Source of the DNA: JBBQVS01 sp964657325
Lineage (GTDB): Bacteria; Chloroflexota; Ktedonobacteria; Ktedonobacterales; Ktedonobacteraceae
Reading direction: 5' to 3'
NCBI GenBank assembly: GCA_964657325.1
Contig: CAZZVE010000071.1
Coordinates: forward strand, 1-23,337
Length of the DNA: 23,337 bases
The notes below the pieces were generated by a model, which saw only the letters and a list, made by a program, of their open reading frames with translations, did no database searches and was not told the origin of the DNA. The first letter of the stretch is position 1. Each line of letters starts with the position of its first letter. Of this stretch, positions 1 to 5,741 are shown one piece after another. The position numbers and the translations under genes are program-made.

Positions 1-18
1 TGGCGTGTCGACACGCCA
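1..18. repeat. Perfect 18-base palindrome at the window edge
   Basis: The first 18 bases, tggcgtgtcgacacgcca, read the same on both strands. They sit just before a copy of the family C repeat (21-45). The element may continue to the left, outside the window, so its full extent is unknown. Confidence 0.6.
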
Positions 19-20
19 AG

Positions 21-45
21 AGGACGCGATCAATCCGTCCCTACA
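21..45 (+). repeat. Dispersed repeat, family C (single copy)
   Basis: This 25-base stretch starts aggacgcgatcaatccgtcc and continues ctaca. It matches the unit at 5681-5705 (aggacgcgataaatcggtcc then ctaca) at all but two positions, and it also resembles the copy at 2161-2185. It lies just beyond the stop codon of the leftward gene at 88-1635. No second inverted arm is visible here. Confidence 0.6.
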
Positions 46-87
46 TATATCCTATCTGTATTATTTTATCAAACTGCGTATCCTTGC

Positions 88-1635
88 TTATCTTGCTATG
101 AGGGCAGCCATTACGTTCCGCATCAGTTTTTGGATCCCTGGAACAACCTGTTGTGTACCTACACAATGCGGGTCCGGAGCAAACTGATAGGAGTCAAGCG
201 CGCTCGTCCAATAGACGCTACCAGTATCAAATACTATTGCATGCGAAGGCGCAGTATAGATGGTGGTGTTACTAGTATCAGCCTGCTTTGTGTCGTTGAT
301 GGTAGCTGAGGTACTTAAAATGTCTAGTCCTTCAGGTGTTGCACCATTGTTAAACACCTTGTCCCATTCATAGCCAACTACCATACAACCATACTCTTGT
401 CCCGCTGTTAAGCCTGTATCCTTCATTAATGGTGACGTTGGAATGGGAGTGGCGACTTTCCAGGGAAACCCATGTCGTCCATGTATAACGTCAGAGAACA
501 TTTCGCCAAGCAGCGCGTTCTCTGGTCGATTAACAACTGGGTCACGGAATAGAGAGGTGACACGTGAATTATCGTGTCCATAGAGCGGGTCACGCGCTAG
601 ATCGTGCTTTGGCGTCAAAACCTTGTAACTTACTACTGTACGATTAGCAACACCTGCACTATCGGGTTCAAGGCGCGCCTGCCAATAGGAGTCATCGGCC
701 TCAAGAAAGGCTAAGCTAACGCCATGATCGCGCAAATACTGGACGCCATCGCGCATCTCTTTTGTCCAATATTCATCATGTCCCAGCGAAATGTACGCTT
801 TATGCGAAACAAGAGCTTGTGCTCCGATGTGCAGGTCAATATCGCTGATATAAGAGATATCATAGCCTTGACGCTCGAACCAACGAATAGCATCGGCTTC
901 AAAGACGAGTACCTGATCTGACCCGTAGTTTTGTGTACTAGGACGATCAAAGGAAACCTTAACGGCAGGTATTTGCTTGCTATTGTAGCCATATAAGCTT
1001 TGCCCACCCCAATTGTTATAGGCGGCATAGGTGGTGTCTGCTGTAACAACAACGTAGTCCGAAGTTGTTGAGCCGAGCACATCGAACGAAACATAGGTTT
1101 GCTTGTCTTGTGCATCCACGAGTTTTGCTAAATAGACTCCTGTCGTCCAATCTTTGGTGACGTTAAAGCTATACGACGGTTTCCAACGTGCCTCAGTAAG
1201 TCCCGTTGCTGTATCTGTGTAACAGGTAGAGCAATCAACGAGCAACGATTGTTTCGCATCGAAGTACCCTTGCGCTTGCCCCACAAGACTGCCACTAGTT
1301 GCGATTTCTCTTCCACCTTTACCCTGATACCATCCTATGCGGTAAATGGAGATGGTGTATGGTGTTCCTGATTGCTGTGTGCTCACGTAAAAAGTGAGTT
1401 GTTGCCCTGGTGCTATCGAGCGGGCATTCACATAGGCTTGTATCTGTACCGTTGCTGCCTTACCGTCAGGTATTTGCCATGCCGTTGTTCCTTTCTTCGC
1501 ATTCTCAATCGTGATTGGGTTAGTAGAGGACGCTTGAGAATGTGAAGCTAAGAATGACGGTAAAAAAAATATTCCTGAGAGTAGAATGAGGAGTGCCAAT
1601 ACTCCTCCCACGATTACGATGAGGAGCCGCTTCAT
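88..1635 (-). CDS. N,N-dimethylformamidase large-subunit-like domain protein, membrane-anchored
   Basis: The 515-residue product starts with a short basic end (MKRLL) and a hydrophobic helix at about residues 4-30 without a lipobox, so it is probably anchored in the membrane with its body outside. The body has the conserved blocks of the dimethylformamidase large-subunit C-terminal family: YNNWGGQSLYGYNS at about residue 205 and SLGHDEYWTKEMRDGV at about 283, followed by a segment ending DDSYW. In characterised dimethylformamidase the active site is a mononuclear iron held by Tyr and Glu side chains; candidates are present here, but I cannot assign them without a structural alignment. The natural substrate of these anchored homologues is not known to me. 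The start is supported by GGAGGG just upstream on the minus strand. The gene stands alone; the lysine operon leader diverges from it. Confidence 0.75.
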   Translation of the reverse strand: MKRLLIVIVGGVLALLILLSGIFFLPSFLASHSQASSTNPITIENAKKGTTAWQIPDGKAATVQIQAYVNARSIAPGQQLTFYVSTQQSGTPYTISIYRIGWYQGKGGREIATSGSLVGQAQGYFDAKQSLLVDCSTCYTDTATGLTEARWKPSYSFNVTKDWTTGVYLAKLVDAQDKQTYVSFDVLGSTTSDYVVVTADTTYAAYNNWGGQSLYGYNSKQIPAVKVSFDRPSTQNYGSDQVLVFEADAIRWFERQGYDISYISDIDLHIGAQALVSHKAYISLGHDEYWTKEMRDGVQYLRDHGVSLAFLEADDSYWQARLEPDSAGVANRTVVSYKVLTPKHDLARDPLYGHDNSRVTSLFRDPVVNRPENALLGEMFSDVIHGRHGFPWKVATPIPTSPLMKDTGLTAGQEYGCMVVGYEWDKVFNNGATPEGLDILSTSATINDTKQADTSNTTIYTAPSHAIVFDTGSVYWTSALDSYQFAPDPHCVGTQQVVPGIQKLMRNVMAALIAR

Positions 1636-1858
1636 GCAATCCCTCCTATATTTATTTAGGTGTCTCTTGTATTAAGTGTTTACGAATGAATCATCAAACG
1701 TTGTTGGACGAAAGTATCGTATTTCCGCCATGTCTACTATAGCATGTAAACATATATCCTCTTCAGTTATTCATGGTTGAGAAATGGTGAATTTTGCTAT
1801 AAAGTGTGGGTAATATATCTACAAACGGGGATTTCTATGTGCACATCTTAAAAAAGCA
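1636..1858. other. Intergenic stretch between divergent units
   Basis: This AT-rich stretch lies between the leftward dimethylformamidase-like gene and the promoter of the lysine leader. Apart from the ribosome binding site of the leftward gene next to 1636, I recognise no gene, RNA or repeat. It should contain that gene's promoter, but no hexamer pair stands out. Confidence 0.5.
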
Positions 1859-1887
1859 TTGACAATCTCTCACATGCATGGTATACC
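1859..1887 (+). promoter_or_regulatory. Sigma-70-type promoter of the lysine operon leader
   Basis: A perfect -35 box TTGACA (1859-1864) is followed, after exactly 17 bases, by TATACC (1882-1887), a fair -10 box. Transcription would begin near 1894, about 25 bases before the first T-box stem I. The position is what one expects for a promoter driving both T-boxes and lysW onward. Confidence 0.7.
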
Positions 1888-2112
1888 TCTATCAATACAA
1901 AACAACAACATATATACAGCTTTGACGAGACGAGTAACAGCACGGCGAGACGAGCAGAGAATGAGCAGCAGGTGAAAAGCTCATACGTCCCCACTGTGAA
2001 TAAAACTCTGAAGCTACGAGAAGAAATCGCATTGTGTGTGGGGTGTAAATAAATTAGACCTCTACACAATGCGAGATTAGAACTCAGTCGGCAACCTCCG
2101 TTATCAGGTGTA

Positions 2113-2186
2113 CTGTAGGGGTCTAATTCATTATATCTTGTCTGATGCAAACCGTAGCAGAGGATGCGATACATCGGTCCCTACAG
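2113..2186. repeat. Repeat-derived insert within T-box 1
   Basis: This segment starts CTGTAGGG (2113-2120) and ends CCCTACAG (2179-2186), giving 8-base inverted ends. Its left part, tgtaggggtctaatt, matches the terminal repeat of the elements near 12.5 and 13.5 kb (family B). Its right part (2161-2185) is a family C copy. The second T-box has a different, shorter insert at the same place, so this appears to be a tolerated insertion in the linker before stem III. Confidence 0.65.
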
Positions 2187-2237
2187 AACGAGGTTGACAT
2201 TGTGAAATGTCGGCGCATGAAGGTGGTACCACGAAGT

Positions 2238-2280
2238 CGCTCTTCGTCCTTTCCAGAGAGAAGGATGATGGGCGTTTTTA
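2238..2280 (+). terminator. Intrinsic terminator of T-box 1
   Basis: cgctcttcgtcctt (2238-2251) pairs with aaggatgatgggcg (2261-2274), with G-U pairs and one mismatch, and is followed by TTTTT. It lies directly after the antiterminator sequence, so the two folds are alternatives. Confidence 0.85.
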
Positions 2281-2329
2281 TTTGCCTCTTTTTTCCTCCC
2301 TTCCTTAAGCGAAACAAACCAAATACAGA

Positions 2330-2661
2330 ACGCTATGCAGGAACGAGTAACGGACTGGGACACATCCAGAGAGTGGGCCAATGCTGGAACGCCCATATGT
2401 TGATCAACCGTGAAAAAGACTTCTGCGCCATGAGAAGAAATCGCGTTGCTGGTAGGGTGTAATAAATTAGACCCCTATAGACAACGCGAGATTAGAACTT
2501 AATCGGTAGCCCCCGTTATCAGGCAATGTATATGGGCACAACACATTGCCCATACACAACGAGGTTGGTGTCGTGAGGCATCAACGAACGAAGGTGGCAC
2601 CACAAAAGCGTATTTCACGCTCTTTGTCCTTCTCCAACACGGAGGACAAAGAGCGTTTTTT
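2330..2661 (+). promoter_or_regulatory. T-box leader 2, lysine (specifier AAG)
   Basis: The second leader has the same architecture. The stem I base is gcagga with ttctgc (2337-2342/2421-2426). AGTA (2346-2349) and GAA (2412-2414) frame the specifier loop, and GAA-A-AAG-A gives AAG at 2416-2418. AGAGA lies at 2368-2372, and the distal helix is GTGGGC/GCCCAT (2373-2378/2391-2396). Stem II is CGCGTTG with CAACGCG, an A-U to G-C covariation against leader 1. CCGTTATC is again conserved, and stem III is gttggtgtc-gtga-ggcatcaac. The T-box AAGGTGGCACCAC (2591-2603) has TGGC, which predicts a GCCA tRNA end. A hairpin gtatatgggca/tgcccatacac (2528-2538/2547-2557) fills the linker. No promoter is evident between the leaders, so a transcript should have to pass both terminators. 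Confidence 0.9.
2618..2661 (+). terminator. Intrinsic terminator of T-box 2
   Basis: A perfect 13-bp stem, cgctctttgtcct (2618-2630) with aggacaaagagcg (2643-2655), is followed by six Ts. It is stronger than the terminator of leader 1 and is the last barrier before lysW. Confidence 0.92.
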
Positions 2662-2712
2662 GTTTATCATCAAGTTTGTTTAGGATACTACTTACAAGGA
2701 GAAATAATAAAC

Positions 2713-2901
2713 ATGGATACAACCCGTACAACTAACTTGACTGCCCACTGCCCAGAATGCGACGCTAGCATCAACCTGCAGGGTCTGCTCGTCAACGAGA
2801 TTATCTACTGTCCCGAATGTAACGCTGAGCTTGAGGTATTGAACCTGGAACAGCCCGCTGTTGCGCTTGCTCCACAGGTCGAAGAGGATTGGGGAGAATA
2901 A
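2713..2901 (+). CDS. lysW: LysW, amino-group carrier protein of lysine biosynthesis
   Basis: LysW is a small acidic carrier. The side-chain carboxyl of its C-terminal glutamate forms an amide with the amino group of aminoadipate and protects that group until lysine is released. The 62-residue product has the N-terminal zinc-finger fold with C13-x2-C16 and C33-x2-C36, and ends in the family's diagnostic EEDWGE, so the terminal glutamate is intact. AAGGAG lies 12 bases before the ATG. It is the first gene behind the two lysine T-boxes and is separated from lysX by one base, which suggests coupled translation. The later genes (lysX, lysZ, lysY, lysJ, lysK) all act on its modified C-terminus. Confidence 0.96.
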   Translation: MDTTRTTNLTAHCPECDASINLQGLLVNEIIYCPECNAELEVLNLEQPAVALAPQVEEDWGE

Positions 2902-2902
2902 C

Positions 2903-3766
2903 ATGACGCATGTTGCCTTGCTCACATCGCGTGTGCGTGTGGAAGAGAAGTTACTGATTGAGGCGTTAGATCGGCGTGACATCTCGTATGACATCATTGA
3001 CGATGGTGAACTTTTGCTCGACTTAGCACAATCAGACGCTCGTTGGCGCAGATATGATGCGGTTCTCTGTCGTAGTATGAGTCAATCGCGTGGCCTCGCA
3101 GTATTGCATGTGCTGGAACATTGGGGTATTCCTGTCTTCAATACAGCAGCAGTAACGGCGACGTGCAATGACAAGTTGTTAACTACTCTAGCCCTTTTAC
3201 ATGCTGATGTACCAACACCGCGTACGCTGTTGGCCTTCGACGCACCCAACGCCGTGCAGGGTATCGAGATGCTTGGCTATCCTGTGGTACTCAAACCTGT
3301 TACAGGATCGTGGGGACGTCTGCTTGCCCGCATCAATGATCGTGACGCTGCCGAAGCTGTACTAGAGCATCAGGAGACTCTCGGCGGCTATCAGCACCAT
3401 ACGCACTACATTCAGCAATACATTGACAAGCCACAACGTGACATTCGCGCCTTTGTGATAGGAGAGCAAACCGTATGTGCAATCTATCGTACCAGTGAGC
3501 ATTGGGTTACAAACACGGCACGCGGAGCGGTTACAAGTAACTGTCCTGTGACGCGTGAACTTGATGCTCTATGTATACGAGCAGCGCAAGCAGTAGGTGG
3601 TGGTATCCTGGCAATCGATATATTGGAAGATACTGTACAGGGTCTGCTTGTCAACGAGATCAACGCTACGATGGAATTTCGCAATAGCATCGCTCCCACA
3701 GGTGTCGATATTCCTGGCTTGATGCTTGACTACGTGTTGAGCCATATACGAGTAGGAGCCTTATAA
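2903..3766 (+). CDS. lysX: LysX, LysW-aminoadipate ligase (ATP-grasp)
   Basis: LysX uses ATP to join the amino group of alpha-aminoadipate to the C-terminal glutamate of LysW. The product from ATG 2903 has 287 residues, normal for the RimK/LysX family. The ATP-grasp fold shows in VVLKPVTGSWGR (about residues 128-139), RDIRAFVIG (about 189), NTARGA, and the metal-binding NEIN (E252, N254) near the C-terminus. I chose ATG 2903 over the in-frame ATG at 2861 because the latter lies inside lysW, while 2903 follows the lysW stop directly and has GGGGAG in front. The stop overlaps the lysY start by one base (TAATG). Some homologues also serve arginine synthesis; the lysine T-boxes and the homocitrate genes favour lysine here. 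Confidence 0.94.
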   Translation: MTHVALLTSRVRVEEKLLIEALDRRDISYDIIDDGELLLDLAQSDARWRRYDAVLCRSMSQSRGLAVLHVLEHWGIPVFNTAAVTATCNDKLLTTLALLHADVPTPRTLLAFDAPNAVQGIEMLGYPVVLKPVTGSWGRLLARINDRDAAEAVLEHQETLGGYQHHTHYIQQYIDKPQRDIRAFVIGEQTVCAIYRTSEHWVTNTARGAVTSNCPVTRELDALCIRAAQAVGGGILAIDILEDTVQGLLVNEINATMEFRNSIAPTGVDIPGLMLDYVLSHIRVGAL

Positions 3767-4827
3767 TGAACACTCTTCGTGTCGCAATTGTTGGAGGTTC
3801 AGGCTATACGGGCGGTGAGTTGATACGCTTGTTACTCTTCCACCCATACATCGAGATCGTGCAGGTTGCATCAAGTAGTCGCGCGGGACAATATGTCCAT
3901 AGTATGCATCCAAATCTACGTAAGCTCTGCACATTGCGGTTTTGTCATCCCGACGACCTGACAACATGTGACCTAATGTTTCTCTGCCAACCGCATGGTG
4001 CGTCATCGCAAGAAATAGAGCGATATCAGGCACTTGCACCACGTGTGATTGATCTATCCGCAGATTTTCGCCTGCGCTCGTCCGAACTCTACCAGCAATG
4101 GTATGGAGCATCTCATCCCGCTCCTTCACTACAAGAGCAAGCGGTGTACGGTTTGCCGGAACTGCATAGAGCGGAACTACGTGAAGCAACACTTGTAAGT
4201 GGAACGGGCTGTATGGCAACAGCGGCTATTCTGGGACTTGCTCCCTTATATCGGGCCCGGCTAGCAGATGAACGCATTCCGCTTGTCGTTGATGCAAAGG
4301 TCGGTTCCTCTGCTGCTGGTGCCACACCGGGAGCTGGTAGTCATCATCCTGACCGTAGTGGTGCTGTACGCTCGTTTCAACCAACGCGTCATCGTCATAC
4401 TGCTGAGTTGATACAGGAACTAGGGCGGCTGAACGAGAGCCCATTGCGACAACACATCGCGTTTTCTGCTACCGCGATTGAACTTGTACGCGGCGTACTG
4501 GTAACTGCACATGTGTTTCTTCGTGAGCGGATTGACGAACGCACATTATGGCGACTCTACCGTGAAGCGTATCAAAACGAGCCATTTATACGCATCGTCA
4601 AAGAGCGTAACGGTGTCTATCGTTATCCTGAACCAAATATTCTCGCGGGTAGCAACTATTGTGATGTCGGCTTCGAGTATGACCCCGGTTCGCAACGCCT
4701 CGTAGTTATCGCGGCCCTTGATAATCTGATGAAGGGGGCAGCCGGGAACGCGGTACAGGCTATGAATACTATGTATGGCTGGGACGAGACAACAAGCTTG
4801 ACCTTCCCCGGCTTGCATCCAGCATAA
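3766..4827 (+). CDS. lysY: LysY, LysW-aminoadipyl phosphate reductase
   Basis: LysY reduces LysW-bound aminoadipyl phosphate to the semialdehyde with NADPH. It is a homologue of ArgC. The 353-residue product has the Rossmann motif GGSGYTGGELIRLL at residues 10-23, the catalytic cysteine C149 in SGTGC, the family signature AGATPGAGSHHPDRSGA, and a C-terminal LDNLMKGAAGNAVQAMN block as in ArgC. The length is normal. The start ATG overlaps the lysX stop (TAATG), so translation is probably coupled. lysZ follows after 16 bases. Confidence 0.94.
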   Translation: MNTLRVAIVGGSGYTGGELIRLLLFHPYIEIVQVASSSRAGQYVHSMHPNLRKLCTLRFCHPDDLTTCDLMFLCQPHGASSQEIERYQALAPRVIDLSADFRLRSSELYQQWYGASHPAPSLQEQAVYGLPELHRAELREATLVSGTGCMATAAILGLAPLYRARLADERIPLVVDAKVGSSAAGATPGAGSHHPDRSGAVRSFQPTRHRHTAELIQELGRLNESPLRQHIAFSATAIELVRGVLVTAHVFLRERIDERTLWRLYREAYQNEPFIRIVKERNGVYRYPEPNILAGSNYCDVGFEYDPGSQRLVVIAALDNLMKGAAGNAVQAMNTMYGWDETTSLTFPGLHPA

Positions 4828-4843
4828 AGAGAGGAGAGAACGT

Positions 4844-5692
4844 ATGACGCTTGTGGTAAAAATTGGTGGAAGTGCGGGTACCGCAACAACTGCGATTGTT
4901 CGTGACATAGCACAATGTGTTGCGCGGGGCGAATGTGTTGTGTTGCTGCACGGAGGTTCTGACCTCACAAACACGCTATCGCAGCAGGTTGGGCAAGACA
5001 TACGTATGGTGACATCACCAAATGGTATGGTTAGTCGCTATACCGATAGCGAAACGTTACGTCTCTACGCGATGGCTGTCGCGGGACAAGTGAATACCGA
5101 ACTCGTGGCCCTTTTACAGCAACAAGGTGTGAACGCGCTTGGCCTTGCAGGTGTCGATGGACGCCTCTTAGTCGCGAGACGCAAAGCTGTTGTGCGTTCG
5201 CTCACAGCAGAGGGACGCATCCAGATTTTACGTGATGACTACACTGGGCACATCGAGCAGGTCAATAGCAACTTGCTCACTCTTTTGCTAAATGCTGGCT
5301 ATACACCTGTCATTGCACCATTAGCACTCAGCTATGAAGGTGAACGTTTGAACGTTGATGGCGACAGAGCGGCGGCGGCTGTTGCAGAAGCACTACATGC
5401 AGAGACTCTTGTACTCATGACCAATGTTCCAGGTTTGCTTACAGACAAAGACGACACCACAACACTTATTCAAGATATTCCTGCCGAGCAACTTGACAAC
5501 TACATGCAATTCGCGCAGGGACGCATGCGCAAGAAATTGCTTGGAGCGCAAGAAGCTCTAAACGGTGGCGTCTCAAGAGTTTGCATTGGTCATGAGTCTT
5601 TGCTTGATGTGCTCAACGGGTCTGGAACCACAATCGTAGAGACCGATTTATCGCGTCCTGCTCACATACTATCTGCCCAAAGGACGCGATAA
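4844..5692 (+). CDS. lysZ: LysZ, LysW-aminoadipate kinase, with repeat-encoded C-terminus
   Basis: LysZ phosphorylates the free side-chain carboxyl of LysW-bound aminoadipate. It is an amino-acid kinase related to ArgB. The 282-residue product has the nucleotide-binding start VVKIGGSAG, the LLHGGS loop, the NVDGDRAAAAVAEAL block and the MTNVPGLL segment, followed by GRMRKKLLGA. The ATG at 4844 has GAGGAG about 6 bases upstream. The last 18 codons or so (from 5636) lie inside a perfect inverted repeat of family C, and the stop codon is within its right arm. The residues from about 265 on are therefore likely a recent, non-conserved tail. Confidence 0.93.
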   Translation: MTLVVKIGGSAGTATTAIVRDIAQCVARGECVVLLHGGSDLTNTLSQQVGQDIRMVTSPNGMVSRYTDSETLRLYAMAVAGQVNTELVALLQQQGVNALGLAGVDGRLLVARRKAVVRSLTAEGRIQILRDDYTGHIEQVNSNLLTLLLNAGYTPVIAPLALSYEGERLNVDGDRAAAAVAEALHAETLVLMTNVPGLLTDKDDTTTLIQDIPAEQLDNYMQFAQGRMRKKLLGAQEALNGGVSRVCIGHESLLDVLNGSGTTIVETDLSRPAHILSAQRTR

Positions 5693-5705
5693 ATCGGTCC
5701 CTACA
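5636..5705. repeat. Palindromic repeat, family C, at the lysZ 3' end
   Basis: gaccgatttatcgcgtcct (5641-5659) is the exact reverse complement of 5681-5699. With one mismatch the arms extend to 5636 and 5704. The 21-base loop and most of the arms are inside lysZ, and the right arm supplies its stop codon. Single-arm copies occur at 21-45 and 2161-2185. There is no T-run, so it is not a typical terminator. Confidence 0.85.
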
Positions 5706-5741
5706 AGGGGAGACAAGAACATAATTAAGAGGAGGTCACGT

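Larger units (their letters stand above)
1915..2280 (+). promoter_or_regulatory. T-box leader 1, lysine (specifier AAA)
   Basis: A T-box senses uncharged tRNA in nascent mRNA and lets transcription pass a terminator. Stem I closes by agctt (1918-1922) with aagct (2011-2015). The loop-E partners AGTA (1933-1936) and GAA (1998-2000) frame the specifier loop, and GAA-T-AAA-A gives specifier AAA at 2002-2004. The AGAGA bulge (1956-1960) and distal helix ATGAGC/GCTCAT (1961-1966/1979-1984) are canonical. Stem II is CGCATTG with CAATGCG, followed by the conserved CCGTTATC (2098-2105) and stem III GACATT-gtga-AATGTC. The T-box proper is AAGGTGGTACCACG (about 2220-2233), whose TGGT should pair with an ACCA tRNA end. 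An extra segment is inserted between CCGTTATCAGG and stem III. Lysine is supported by both the specifier and the downstream operon. Confidence 0.9.
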
